DNA of 64,000 nt from Sva-07 sp963728195 (GCA_963728195.1 CAVSIX010000013.1:186001-250000); one strand, 5' to 3'; positions 34,412 to 43,374 are shown, counted from the stretch's first letter. The notes: generated from the letters alone by a model not told the origin. Numbers and translations are program-made.

Positions 34412-35469
34412 GCGTCCACGTCGTACCCGACGGCCATCCGGAGCGGAGGGCGGCCGCAGACGACTCGGACTCCGGCGAATCGTGGTTCCGGTCGACGTGG
34501 TGCATCGACCGACATCAGTGGCTGCGCCTGTGTATCGTTCTCGCAGTCGCGACCGGCGTCTTCACCTCATTCGGGTTGCTGGTGACCGACGTGTTCGCAC
34601 CCAACCCGATCACCCGGTTCGATCAGGACCTCGCCGAACGTCTCGCCTCCGGGCGTACCCCGTTCCAGGACGACCTGGCGTACTGGGGATCCTTCATCGC
34701 GTCGACCGAGGTGAAGATCGTGGCGACTGCGCTCATGGCGATCGTCGCCATCATCCTGTGGCGGCGTTGGCACGAGACGCTCTTCGTGGCGTTGAGCTTG
34801 ATCTTCGAGGCCACCGTGTTCCTGGTGGTCACGCTCCTCGTCGGTCGCCCACGGCCCGACGTTCCCCGGCTCGAGGACTCGCCCGTCAACTCCAGCTACC
34901 CATCCGGCCACGTTGCGGCCGCCGCCGTGTACGGCGCGTTCGTCGTGATCGTGTTCTGGCACACGCGGTCGAGGTGGTGGCGTACGACATCGCTGGCGTT
35001 CTACGTCGTCCTGGTTGCTGCGGTCGGCTGGTCGCGCCTCTACGAAGGAATGCACTTCCTCAGCGATGTCGTCGCCGGACTGATCCTCGGCCTCGTCTCG
35101 CTGGCGACCTGCCGAGTGATCCTCGGTCGACCGGAGGTATCAAGACCGACGACGACGAACGTCGATGTCGCCAGCTCATTCGAGAGGTTTGAACAGGTTC
35201 AGGAGCGTGAACGACACGGGGCTCGGCCGAACGGCCGGGTTCCAACAGAAGGAGTTCGTCATGGCAGCACTCGGAGTCGTCCTCATCGTGGTCGGCGCAA
35301 TCATCGTGTGGGGTGTGGAGGCCGTCGTCGACGGATTCGATCTGGAGGCGATCGGTTACATCCTCATGGCCGGCGGAGTGATCGCTCTGCTCGTCGCCGC
35401 CATTCGGGCGGCAGGGTGGATGTCGATGAACAACCGCAAGATGCGGACCGAACGGGTCGCATCGGCTGA
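34408..35469 (+). CDS. PAP2-family phosphatase with a doubtful C-terminal extension
   Basis: GTG 34408 overlaps the DUF1206 stop (GTGA). The first ~245 residues are a convincing PAP2 protein with helices, VGRPRPDVPRL, SSYPSGHVAAAA and SRLYEGMHFLSDVVAG. After residue ~245 the sequence becomes Arg/Gly/His-rich and continues 209 nt into the downstream DUF6458 gene in a different frame; that tail resembles out-of-frame reading, not a domain. Either the true stop was lost by a small mutation near 35135-35190 or the extension is a natural oddity. The phosphatase call is firm for the N-terminal part; the C-terminal end should be treated as uncertain. Confidence 0.75.
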   Translation: MSVHVVPDGHPERRAAADDSDSGESWFRSTWCIDRHQWLRLCIVLAVATGVFTSFGLLVTDVFAPNPITRFDQDLAERLASGRTPFQDDLAYWGSFIASTEVKIVATALMAIVAIILWRRWHETLFVALSLIFEATVFLVVTLLVGRPRPDVPRLEDSPVNSSYPSGHVAAAAVYGAFVVIVFWHTRSRWWRTTSLAFYVVLVAAVGWSRLYEGMHFLSDVVAGLILGLVSLATCRVILGRPEVSRPTTTNVDVASSFERFEQVQERERHGARPNGRVPTEGVRHGSTRSRPHRGRRNHRVGCGGRRRRIRSGGDRLHPHGRRSDRSARRRHSGGRVDVDEQPQDADRTGRIG

Positions 35470-35506
35470 CGGCACCCACTACGTCGAGCAGACCGAAACC
35501 CACTGA
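35261..35506 (+). CDS. DUF6458-like small membrane protein
   Basis: An 81-residue protein with two hydrophobic helices, MAALGVVLIVVGAIIVWGV and IGYILMAGGVIALLVAAIR, and a polar tail KMRTERVASADGTHYVEQ. It resembles the DUF6458 family of actinobacteria. AAGGAG lies 6 nt before ATG 35261, one of the best ribosome-binding sites here, which supports this frame over the overlapping PAP2 extension. It is followed by a strong hairpin, so it ends the operon. Function unknown. Confidence 0.75.
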   Translation: MAALGVVLIVVGAIIVWGVEAVVDGFDLEAIGYILMAGGVIALLVAAIRAAGWMSMNNRKMRTERVASADGTHYVEQTETH

Positions 35507-35525
35507 GCCGGCGGGAATCTCGAAC

Positions 35526-35550
35526 GGCCCCGGTCACACCGACCGGGGCC
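35526..35550 (+). terminator. Intrinsic hairpin after the lipid-phosphate operon
   Basis: GGCCCCGGTC and GACCGGGGCC (10 bp) enclose a 5-nt ACACC loop, 19 nt after the DUF6458 stop. There is no T-tract. The next 176 nt to 35726 hold a TTGACT...TAGGGT promoter-like pair for the peptidase gene and no other gene. Confidence 0.65.
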
Positions 35551-35726
35551 GGCGCAGTCCCGAACTTCGCAGGCGGACGGCCCAATGCGTGCATGTGACA
35601 TACCTCTTGACTTGTTGGGCGCCAGCCGTGACAGGGACGAACCGATTACCTAGGGTGCGTGCCGCGGGTGGAACCACTCCGAGCGACGAGAACGGGGAGT
35701 CGCAGAGAACAACGAGGTTCACACCG

Positions 35727-37466
35727 ATGACAACCACCTACACGAGCCGACGGTTCGCGGCACTGCTGACCGCAGTGCTCGCTACCGGATCGATCCCGGC
35801 GGTCGCAACGCCGCCGGGCCATCCGAGTCCGGCTGCACCAACCGCAACCTGAAGACCACCGATCAACTCCTGAAGTGCGTCGACGCCGATGACGTCTCGT
35901 GCACGAGCTCGCACTGCAGGCAATTGCCGACGCCAACGACGGCACACGAGCTTCGGGCACGCCGGGCTACGACCAGTCAGCCGACTACGTCGCCGGATTG
36001 CTCGAGGACGCTGGCTTCAGCGTCGAACGACAGGTCTTCCAGTTCACGATCTTCGAGGAGCTCTCCAGCTCGTTGAGCGTGGACGGTTCACCCGCTGAGA
36101 CGCAGTCCTTCCAGTACTCCCCCTCCGGCTCCGTCACCGATGGCAACGTGATCGCGGTCGACCTCAGCCTCGGGCTGGGAAACACGTCGACGTCCGGTTG
36201 CGATGCCTCCGACTTCGACGGGCTCGACTTCTCGGGAGGTGACGACATCGCTCTCCTCCAGCGCGGGGAGTGCAGCTTCGCCGTCAAGGCGCTCAACGCT
36301 CAGGATGCAGGCGCCGAGGCGGTGATCATCTTCAACCAGGGCAACACCGAGGACCGCACCGGTCCGGTCAACGGCACGCTCGGCGAGGATGCGGTCGGAA
36401 TCGTCACGATCCCGGTCCTGGAAGCCGACTACGCCACAGGCGTGGCCATCGACGCAGGCGCCACCGTCGGCTTGAGCACCGAGACCGTGATCGACACGCG
36501 GACGACCCAGAACGTCATTGCGGACCTGGCCGGCAACAATCCGGACAACGTCGTGATGGCAGGCGCTCACCTCCTCGATGAGGAGGCGCCGGCATCAACG
36601 ACAACGGCAGCGGGTCCTCTGCGTTGCTCACGGTTGCGCTGGCGCTCGGAGGCAACGACAAGTTCACGCCGGAGAACACGTTGCGCTTCGCTTGGTGGGG
36701 TGCCGAGGAGTCCGGGTTGATCGGGTCGACCAACTACGTCTTCCATCCCGACTTCGGACTGACCGACGAGGAGTACGACGCACTCGCGGCGTACCTCAAC
36801 TTCGACATGGTCGGTTCACCGAACTTCATCTACGGGGTCTACGACGCAGACCAGTCTTCGTTCCAGGCAACTGCACCGGTTCCCGACGGATCAGCTGCGC
36901 TCGAGGACCTGTTCGAGGCGTACTACTCGCTCAATGACATCCCTTACGAGGACTCGGAGTTCTCCGGTCGGTCCGACTACCAGGCCTTTATCGACGTCGG
37001 TATCCCGGCGAGCGGATTGTTCACCGGCGCCGAGGAGGTCAAGACCGACGAGCAGGCGGCAATCTGGGGTGGCACTGCCGGTGAAGCGTTCGATCCGTGC
37101 TACCACCAGTCGTGCGATGACATCGACAACGTGAGCATCGAAGCGCTCGACGTCAACGTCGACGCGATCGCGTACGCAGTGTTCCATCTGGCTGCCTCGA
37201 CCGAATCGGTCAACGGCGTCGCAGGAGCGAAGGTGCCAGGACGGAACCCGACCAGTATCGCCCTCGACGGTCCCCAGGGGACCTTCGTCGGCGCTGGCGG
37301 CTTCCACGCAGGCCACGTGTTGCGCCGTCCGATGAGCGAGGCGCCGACGGGTCGTTGCATCGGTGGCCTCGCTCGATGCAACGGCCGCATCGCCAGGACA
37401 GAGATGCGCTGTGCGAGCAACGCGGCCAGGCGGCGCATGGCGATGCTGTTGTTGCGAGCGATGTAG
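35727..37466 (+). pseudogene. M28-type aminopeptidase broken by three frameshifts
   Basis: The parts of one secreted metallopeptidase lie in consecutive frames. A signal peptide (MTTTYTSRRFAALLTAVLA) begins at ATG 35727. A second frame reads SGCTNRNLKTTDQLLKCVDA around 35825-35890, and a third opens with LALQAIADANDGTRASGTPG from ~35900. A last shift near 36580-36595 leads into INDNGSGSSALLTVALALGG and the remaining metal-ligand regions FAWWGAEESGLIGSTNYV, FDMVGSPN and CYHQSCDDIDN. Each switch needs the same -1 direction (single-base loss). Metal ligands other than the first HLD region seem intact, so decay is recent or the sequence has errors. The 3' end runs 367 nt antisense over the SRPBCC gene. 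A PA-type inserted domain (about 36140-36500) is also visible. Confidence 0.75.
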
Positions 37467-37852
37467 GCGCGGGCGAGCGGTGCGGTCAGGCGATCGATCA
37501 ACGGCGCCACGATCCAGCGGTACTCGAACGTGATGCGGGTTCCGCCGTCCTGGAGGTCCTGCAGTTCATAGGTGCCCTCTCCGGTGCGTCGTGCCTTCGT
37601 CGCGATGTTGCGTTCGACGATGCGGACCGGTGCCTCGGCAGCGACGACCTCGAGGTCGACCACGTCGCGTAGCCCCATCGCCCTCGTCGTCACCTGTGCT
37701 CGCGAACCGACGCCGCGCTCCGGCCCGGAGAACTGCCACTCGCGCATGAGGTGGTCGTTGAAGGGTTCGTGGTTGGCCATGACGTCGAGGAAGTCGAAGA
37801 CGACATCGCGGTCGTGTGGCACATCGATGGAAACGGTGACGGGTCGAGGCAT
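37100..37852 (-). CDS. SRPBCC/polyketide-cyclase-like lipid-binding protein
   Basis: A 250-residue frame; only the first ~155 residues fit the SRPBCC (START-like) fold, with VTVSIDVPHDRDVVFDFLDVMANHEPF, FSGPERGVGSRAQVT and ITFEYRW, then LARAYIARNNSIAMRRLAALL. The C-terminal ~95 residues lie antisense to the decayed peptidase and look non-homologous, so the natural stop may have been lost. ATG 37852 follows TACCAT (37865-37860, minus) by 7 nt, a leaderless pattern, and the box lies inside an operator palindrome. It is divergent from a TetR gene which probably represses it. The ligand is unknown. Confidence 0.7.
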   Translation of the reverse strand: MPRPVTVSIDVPHDRDVVFDFLDVMANHEPFNDHLMREWQFSGPERGVGSRAQVTTRAMGLRDVVDLEVVAAEAPVRIVERNIATKARRTGEGTYELQDLQDGGTRITFEYRWIVAPLIDRLTAPLARAYIARNNSIAMRRLAALLAQRISVLAMRPLHRARPPMQRPVGASLIGRRNTWPAWKPPAPTKVPWGPSRAILVGFRPGTFAPATPLTDSVEAARWNTAYAIASTLTSSASMLTLSMSSHDWW

Positions 37853-37888
37853 GTACCGTATGGTACACCGAATTGTTCCAACTGGTAC
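37853..37888. promoter_or_regulatory. Two operator-like palindromes between SRPBCC and TetR genes
   Basis: GTACC-N4-GGTAC at 37853-37866 and GTTCC-N4-GGTAC at 37875-37888 are spaced exactly 22 nt start to start, two helical turns. The first covers the -10 of the minus gene (TACCAT, 37865-37860); the second covers the -10 of the TetR gene (TACACT, 37886-37891). One dimer on each would repress both genes. This placement strongly suggests autoregulation by the adjacent TetR protein. Confidence 0.7.
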
Positions 37889-37898
37889 ACTTCTCGTC

Positions 37899-38468
37899 GT
37901 GACCGCACCCACTCCACGACAGCAACTGCTCGACGATGCGATCGTCTACGTGGCGGGCAACGGGATCACCGACCTGTCGCTCCGTCACCTCGCTGCCGAA
38001 CTGGGCACGAGTCACCGGATGCTGATCCATCACTTCGGCTCCAAGGAAGGGTTGTGGGCAGCGATCGTGCGCGAGGTCGAGCGGCGCCAGTTGGCCGGCG
38101 TCGGCGAGCTGGCGCTGGATCCCTCAGTGTCGTTCGAGGAGGCGATGCGCACGTGGTGGCGCCACATCTCCGATCCATCGCTGTGGCCTCACGAAAGGCT
38201 CTTCTTCGAGGTGTACGGCCAGGCGCTGCAGGGTCGGCACGGGGCCAGCGGGCTCCTGGACGGGATCGTCGACTCGTGGGTGACGCCGGTGGCAGCGCTG
38301 GCGGAGGCCTGGGGAGTGGCGCCGGACGAGGCGGTGCGATTCGCCCGCCTCGGCGTGGCGGTCACCCGCGGGTTGCTCCTCGATCTGCTCGCCACCGAGG
38401 ATCGCGATGCGGTCGACGCTGCGATGGAGCAGTGGATCACCCTCACCGCCCGCCACCTGGCGCAGTGA
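37899..38468 (+). CDS. TetR/AcrR-family transcriptional regulator
   Basis: A 189-residue regulator. The N-terminal helix-turn-helix is QLLDDAIVYVAGNGITDLSLRHLAAELGTSHRMLIHHFGSKEGL (~7-50). The C-terminal ligand-binding helices are degenerate, with W-rich MRTWWRHISDPSLWPHERL. GTG 37899 follows a TACACT box (37886-37891) by 7 nt, giving a leaderless transcript. The box lies in an operator palindrome shared with the divergent SRPBCC gene, so it probably represses itself and that gene. The inducer could be a hydrophobic compound bound by the SRPBCC protein, but this is speculation. Confidence 0.88.
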   Translation: MTAPTPRQQLLDDAIVYVAGNGITDLSLRHLAAELGTSHRMLIHHFGSKEGLWAAIVREVERRQLAGVGELALDPSVSFEEAMRTWWRHISDPSLWPHERLFFEVYGQALQGRHGASGLLDGIVDSWVTPVAALAEAWGVAPDEAVRFARLGVAVTRGLLLDLLATEDRDAVDAAMEQWITLTARHLAQ

Positions 38469-38548
38469 ACGTCCCCGGCGCGCCACACGACGGCTCATCC
38501 GATTGAGGTGATGTCGCGCCGATCGGCGCCGGTGTACCGTTCGCATCG

Positions 38549-38617
38549 GTGCGGCACGATCCGTTCGGGGCGACGACAGCCAGAGCGACAGGCCGCGTCG
38601 TACGGGACGATCGATGA
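38549..38617 (+). CDS. Possible 22-codon leaderless leader ORF before the SulP gene
   Basis: GTG 38549 follows TACCGT (38535-38540) by 8 nt and ends in a TGA overlapping the SulP start (ATGA, 38614-38617). Same architecture as at 10486. Peptide rich in Arg, Ala and Thr. Weak evidence on its own. Confidence 0.3.
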   Translation: MRHDPFGATTARATGRVVRDDR

Positions 38618-40305
38618 ATCTGGTGCGCGTGCTGCCGATTGCCGGCTGGCTGCCGAAGTACGAACGCAGTTGCCTGCGCGGCGACATCGCGGCAGGCATC
38701 GCCGTGACGGCGATGATCGTGCCGAAGGATCTCGGCTACGCAGGCATCGCCGGCGTTCCGGTTCAGAACGGGTTGTACGCAGCGGCGGCCGGCGCCCTGA
38801 TCTACGCACTGTTCGGCAACTCGCGTCAGATCTCGACCGGGCCGAGTTCGGCACTCGCCGCAGTCGCCGGCAGTGCGGTCCTCGCAACGGGCCAGAGTGG
38901 CGCACCGGCAGCGGAACTCGTCGCCGCCATCGCGATCGTCACCGGAGTGTTGTTCGTCGTCTTCGGAGTACTGCACCTGGGATGGATCGCGAGGTTCTTG
39001 TCGAAACCGGTGGTCACGGGCTTCCTGGCCGGCGCCGCGGTACAGGTCGTCATCGGCGAACTGCCGAAGATCACCGGAACGTCGTCGGAGGGTGAGACGT
39101 CGTGGCGTGAATTCGCGACGTGGATCGGCGGCCTCGGCGACGTCGACTGGACGACCGTCGCCGTCGGGGTCGTCTCGCTGTCCCTCATCCTGGCACTCCG
39201 GTTCCTCGCCCCCAAGGTGCCGGGGGCGCTCGTGCTGGTGATCGGCGGGTTGATCACCTCGTACGTAATCGATCTCGGCACGCACGGCGTCGCGCTCGTC
39301 GGCGAGGTGCCTCGTGGCCTGCCGGCGCCGCAGATGCCCGACCTCGAACTGTTCAGGACCTACTACGCGGAGATCGGTACCGCAGCGCTGGCGCTGTTGC
39401 TCATCGGCTTCTCCCAGACCGCCGGCGACTCCCGACTGTTCGCGTCGCGCCACGGCTACCGAGTCGACGTGAACCAGGAGTCGATCGCCCAAGGCATGGC
39501 CAATGCCGGCGCCGGGGTGTTCCAGGGGATGCCGGTGTCGACGAGCCTGTCGGCGAGTTCGCTCAACGAGTCGAGCGGCGCGACGACGCCGGTCGCGTCG
39601 CTGACCACCGGCGTGCTGGTGATCGCCACGCTGCTGATCTTCGCTCCCCTGTTCTCCGAGCTGCCGATCGCCGTGCTCGCCGCGATCATCATCGACGCCG
39701 TCGTCTTCGGCATGATCGACGTGGCCGAACTTCGTCGCCTCCACCGCGTTGCCAGATTCGACTTCTGGATCGCGGTCGCCGCGATCGTCGGCGTGCTGTC
39801 GGCCGGCGTACTGACCGGTGTCGTGATCGGCATCGTGCTGTCGCTCGGCTGGCTGGTGTACGTCACCACGCAGCTGCCGATCGCCCAACTCGGGCGCGAA
39901 GCGGGCACGCAGGTGTACCGGGACCTCGAGCACTTCCCTGACGACGAAATCGTTGCGGGGGTGACGGTGCTCCGACTCGACGGGGCCCTCTTCTTCGCCA
40001 CCGCCGAAGCGTTCGACGACCGGCTCCGAGATGCGATGCCGCCGCACAACGCCGGCGCCGCCGTCGTACTCGACCTCGAGAGCGTCACCTTCGTCGACTC
40101 CCAGGGTGCTGCCGTCCTGTCGGGTGTCATCGACCTCGCCTCCACTACCGGCACCACCATCCGCCTCGCTGCGGTGGGGGTTCGAGTGAGGGACGTCCTT
40201 CTCGCCGAAGGGGTCATCGAGCGGATCGGCGCCGACCACGTACACGGCAGCGTGCACCGAGCCGTCGAAGCCGAGCAGAGCGCACGAGCCGAGGAGCTGA
40301 CATGA
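38614..40305 (+). CDS. SulP family inorganic anion transporter with STAS domain
   Basis: A 563-residue permease. About eleven helices begin after residue 15, with the SulP N-terminal signature GIAVTAMIVPKDLGYAGIAGVPVQNGLYAA and SRQISTGPSSALAA. The C-terminal cytoplasmic STAS domain (~450-555) contains VLRLDGALFFATAEAFDDRLRD and VVLDLESVTFVDSQGAAVL, where a conserved Ser normally modulates activity. Members carry sulfate, bicarbonate, chloride or dicarboxylates; the selectivity here is unknown. ATG 38614 is the accepted start. The stop overlaps the next MFS gene start (ATGA), so the two are coupled. Confidence 0.9.
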   Translation: MNLVRVLPIAGWLPKYERSCLRGDIAAGIAVTAMIVPKDLGYAGIAGVPVQNGLYAAAAGALIYALFGNSRQISTGPSSALAAVAGSAVLATGQSGAPAAELVAAIAIVTGVLFVVFGVLHLGWIARFLSKPVVTGFLAGAAVQVVIGELPKITGTSSEGETSWREFATWIGGLGDVDWTTVAVGVVSLSLILALRFLAPKVPGALVLVIGGLITSYVIDLGTHGVALVGEVPRGLPAPQMPDLELFRTYYAEIGTAALALLLIGFSQTAGDSRLFASRHGYRVDVNQESIAQGMANAGAGVFQGMPVSTSLSASSLNESSGATTPVASLTTGVLVIATLLIFAPLFSELPIAVLAAIIIDAVVFGMIDVAELRRLHRVARFDFWIAVAAIVGVLSAGVLTGVVIGIVLSLGWLVYVTTQLPIAQLGREAGTQVYRDLEHFPDDEIVAGVTVLRLDGALFFATAEAFDDRLRDAMPPHNAGAAVVLDLESVTFVDSQGAAVLSGVIDLASTTGTTIRLAAVGVRVRDVLLAEGVIERIGADHVHGSVHRAVEAEQSARAEELT

Positions 40306-41906
40306 CCAGCGATCAGGTTGCCGACGCCGCACCGGTCGGCGAAGAGGGACCGTTCAACCGACGACTTGCGGTCATGCTGGCAATGGCGATGTTCGTGCTG
40401 GTCGTCGACACGTCGCTGATGAACGTGTCGATCTCCTCGGTGGTGCACGACCTCGACACCACCGTCAGCGGCGTGCAGTCGGCGATCGCACTCGAGGCGC
40501 TCGTGTCGGCAGCCTTCATCCTGATCAGCAGCAAGGTCGGTGACATGATCGGGCGCAAACGCGCCTACGTACTCGGGCTGCTCGGCTACGCCATCGGAGC
40601 GATCGCGATGACCGTGGCTCAGAACCTGTCGACGATCATCATCTTCTGGGCGATCCTCGGCGGGCTCGGCGCCTCGTTGCTGCTGCCCGCGATGCAGTCG
40701 TTGATCCACGGCAACTTCGCGGGTGCCGCGCAGAAGCGTGTGTACGCCCTCGTGGGCGCGGCCGCCGCGATCGCCGCAGCGGTCGGCCCGCTGCTCGGCG
40801 GATTCATCACCACGTACCTGTCATGGCGCGTGGGCTTCCTGCTCGAAGCAATCGTGATCGCGATCGTGCTGTCCAACATGAAGTTGGTCGCCGACGTCCC
40901 CTACACCGGCCCGCGTGGTATCGACACCGTCGGGGCCGTCCTCTCGGTACTCGGCATGGGCGGCATCGTGCTCGGCATCCTCGTGTGGCAGGAGGGCGGC
41001 GAAGCGGTGGGTGTGCTCCTCGCCATCGGCACGGTCGGATTCGCACTGTTCGCCTACTGGCTCGTTCGGCGACATCGTCGGGGCCGGCTCACGCTGCTCG
41101 ATCCCGACCTGTTCCGGTCCACGGCGTTCCGTATCGGGATCTCGCAGCAGATGATGCAACAGATCGCCCTCGGTGGCGCCATGATCGCGCTGCCGATCTT
41201 CCTGCAGATGGTGCTCGAGTACAACGCGATGCAGACCGGTCTCTCGTTGGCACCGCTGTCGCTGAGCATGTTCGCCGTGGCCATGCTGGCCGGCAAGAAG
41301 GCCGCCGGCCACCGGCCGGCGAGTGTGATCCGGATGGGATACGCCCTCCTCGCGATCGGCATGACCGCATTGATCCCGATCGTGCCGCGCACGGAATCGG
41401 GTTGGGCGCTCGTCATTCCCCTGATCGTCGCCGGCTCTGGCCTCGGCCTGCTCGTCTCGCAGCTGAACAACTACACGCTGTCGCCGATGGGTGACGATCA
41501 GATCAGCGAGGCGGCCGGCGTGAACTCGGCCGCCGGTTCGTTCGGGCTGTCGTTCGGATTGGCATTCGCCGGTGCGATCATGCTCGCCACGTTGTCGGTC
41601 GCCTTCACCAACATGTCGGACAACAGCGCCGTGCTGGCGCCGGCCGAACAGGAACAGGTCGCCGACGCCCTCGAGAACGACGCCGAGCTGATGTCGAACA
41701 CTCAGCTCGAAGAGGTACTCGTCGGTCAACCGAAGGACGTCCAGGCGGAGATCATCCGCATCAACACCGAGGCCCGACCGCTCGCGCTGCAGGTCGCACT
41801 GCTCGTGCCGATCATCGCTGCGCTGATCGGGTTGTTCAACTCGTTCCGGATGATGCGCCTGCCCGACCCGGAGCCCTCCGGGACCGAGGCCGACATGTTC
41901 CTGTGA
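40302..41906 (+). CDS. MFS multidrug exporter (DHA2, 14-helix type)
   Basis: A 534-residue major facilitator protein of the 14-helix DHA2 length: N-terminal MLAMAMFVLVVDTSLMNVSISSV (motif D1), IGRKRAYVLGLLGYAIGAI (motif A) and GGLGASLLLPAMQSLI. The N-terminal motif D1 with Asp supports proton-coupled drug or lipid export. It overlaps the SulP stop by 4 nt, an operon-type arrangement without a clear functional partner. A long extracytoplasmic loop near residues 445-490 (Glu/Asp/Asn-rich) precedes the last helix. Substrates unknown. Confidence 0.85.
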   Translation: MTSDQVADAAPVGEEGPFNRRLAVMLAMAMFVLVVDTSLMNVSISSVVHDLDTTVSGVQSAIALEALVSAAFILISSKVGDMIGRKRAYVLGLLGYAIGAIAMTVAQNLSTIIIFWAILGGLGASLLLPAMQSLIHGNFAGAAQKRVYALVGAAAAIAAAVGPLLGGFITTYLSWRVGFLLEAIVIAIVLSNMKLVADVPYTGPRGIDTVGAVLSVLGMGGIVLGILVWQEGGEAVGVLLAIGTVGFALFAYWLVRRHRRGRLTLLDPDLFRSTAFRIGISQQMMQQIALGGAMIALPIFLQMVLEYNAMQTGLSLAPLSLSMFAVAMLAGKKAAGHRPASVIRMGYALLAIGMTALIPIVPRTESGWALVIPLIVAGSGLGLLVSQLNNYTLSPMGDDQISEAAGVNSAAGSFGLSFGLAFAGAIMLATLSVAFTNMSDNSAVLAPAEQEQVADALENDAELMSNTQLEEVLVGQPKDVQAEIIRINTEARPLALQVALLVPIIAALIGLFNSFRMMRLPDPEPSGTEADMFL

Positions 41907-41991
41907 TGGCGCCGGCTCCGATGGCCTGGACGGCGGCGACCGGCGCCGCGCGGAGCTGACCTCGCCCGTTCGGGTCGCTAGGGTCGACGCC

Positions 41992-43194
41992 GTGGCGGCG
42001 ATGAACCTCCCTCACCGGTCGGCCGACCCCCGTGATGCCGGTTTCTACGGCGACCCGTATCGCTGGTACACCGACATCCACGCCGCCGGATCGACCACGT
42101 TCTTCTGGGAGGAGTACGGCTTCTGGTGCGTGGCCGGTTTCGACGATGCCAATGCGCTGTTGCGTGACCGACGTTTCGGGCGTGCACCTGGGCTTGCGGA
42201 ACGAACCGAGCGGATCGCACACTGGTGGGAGACGGAACGGTGGTCGTTGCTCGCCATCGATCCGCCCGAACACACCCAACTCCGCGGCCTCGTGAACCGC
42301 GCGTTCCTCTCTCGCCACATCGAGCAACTGCGGCCGCGGATACGTGAGCTCGCCGACGGCTTGATCGACGGTTTCCAGTCCGACGGAACGGTGGATCTGC
42401 TACCCAGCTACGCGGCGCCCCTCCCGGCAGTCGTGATCGCCGAGATGATCGGGCTGCCCGCCGACATGGCGCCGCAGCTGCTCGCCTGGTCGAACAGCAT
42501 GGTGAAGATGTACATGTACGGCGTCGACGAGGCCGTCGAGTCGGAGGCCGATCGCGCTGCGGAGGAGTTCGTCGCCCACCTCACCGACGTGCTCGCCGAA
42601 CGCCGCCGCGAGCCACGACCCGATCTGCTCACCCACATGCTCGACGCCGAGATCGACGGTGCCCGCCTGAGCGATGCCGAGGTGATCGCGACCACGATCC
42701 TGCTGCTCAACGCCGGCCACGAGGCGACGGTCCACACCACCGGCAATGCCGTGGCAACGATCCTGCGCAGCGGCATCGATCCGGCCGAGCTCTTCGCGAG
42801 CGACGAACAGGCCGAGGCCACCGTGGAGGAGTGCCTGCGCTTCGACGCTCCTCTGCACCTGTTCACGCGGTATGCGCTCGACGACGTGGAACTCTCGAGC
42901 GGGCTGCAGCTTCACCGAGGCGAGCAGATCGGCATCATGCTGGGCGCGGCCAACCGCGACCCACGCCGGTTCCAGCGCCCCGACGAGTTCGTTCCGTGGC
43001 GCACCGATGGCGGCAACGTCAGCTTCGGCGCCGGCATCCACTTCTGCATCGGCGCCCCGCTCGCTCGGCTGGAGCTCGCGACCTCGCTGCGGCGCCTCTT
43101 CGAACGTCTCGCGTCGCTGCGCCTCGCCGACGAGCCGCAGTATCGCGACATCTTCCACTTCCACGGCCTGACCGCACTCCACCTCACCTGGTGA
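41992..43194 (+). CDS. Cytochrome P450
   Basis: A 400-residue soluble bacterial P450. Helix C region HTQLRGLVNRAF, I-helix LLLNAGHEATVHTTGNA (oxygen-activating A-G-x-E-A-T), ExxR in EECLRFD, and the heme-binding FGAGIHFCIGAPLARLE with the axial Cys near residue 352 are all complete. GTG 41992 lies 7 nt after TAGGGT (41979-41984), so the message is likely leaderless; an ATG four codons in is an alternative. It stands alone between an MFS exporter and tRNA-Val, with a palindromic repeat after its stop. No ferredoxin gene is visible. The substrate is unknown. Confidence 0.93.
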   Translation: MAAMNLPHRSADPRDAGFYGDPYRWYTDIHAAGSTTFFWEEYGFWCVAGFDDANALLRDRRFGRAPGLAERTERIAHWWETERWSLLAIDPPEHTQLRGLVNRAFLSRHIEQLRPRIRELADGLIDGFQSDGTVDLLPSYAAPLPAVVIAEMIGLPADMAPQLLAWSNSMVKMYMYGVDEAVESEADRAAEEFVAHLTDVLAERRREPRPDLLTHMLDAEIDGARLSDAEVIATTILLLNAGHEATVHTTGNAVATILRSGIDPAELFASDEQAEATVEECLRFDAPLHLFTRYALDDVELSSGLQLHRGEQIGIMLGAANRDPRRFQRPDEFVPWRTDGGNVSFGAGIHFCIGAPLARLELATSLRRLFERLASLRLADEPQYRDIFHFHGLTALHLTW

Positions 43195-43220
43195 CACGCT
43201 CGCGACCACCTCGAGGCGCC

Positions 43221-43266
43221 CCAGCGATGAGCCAACCGACCAGATACCGGCTGTTCGCTCATCGCA
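43221..43266. repeat. 46-nt palindromic intergenic repeat, copy 2
   Basis: GCGATGAGC (43224-43232) and GCTCATCGC (43257-43265) with a conserved CGACCAGATA loop, 42 of 46 positions identical to 17465-17510. It lies 27 nt after the P450 stop and 22 nt before tRNA-Val on the opposite strand. One of the differences (G.T pair in copy 1 to C-G pair here) keeps the stem paired. Confidence 0.75.
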
Positions 43267-43287
43267 CGAAGGTTGTCGGTAGTTAGG

Positions 43288-43361
43288 TGGGCGCAGAGGG
43301 ACTCGAACCCCCGACATCTTCCTTGTAAGGGAAGCGCTCTAGCCAACTGAGCTATGCGCCC
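43288..43361 (-). tRNA. tRNA-Val (anticodon UAC)
   Basis: On the minus strand a complete cloverleaf: acceptor GGGCGCA/TGCGCCC with discriminator A, D-arm GCTC...GAGC, anticodon stem CTTCC/GGAAG with loop CTTACAA (anticodon TAC), and T-arm GGGGG TTCGAGT CCCTC region. The 3' CCA is not encoded. This is the only complete tRNA in the window. Confidence 0.95.
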
Positions 43362-43374
43362 GAACGACGCGAGG

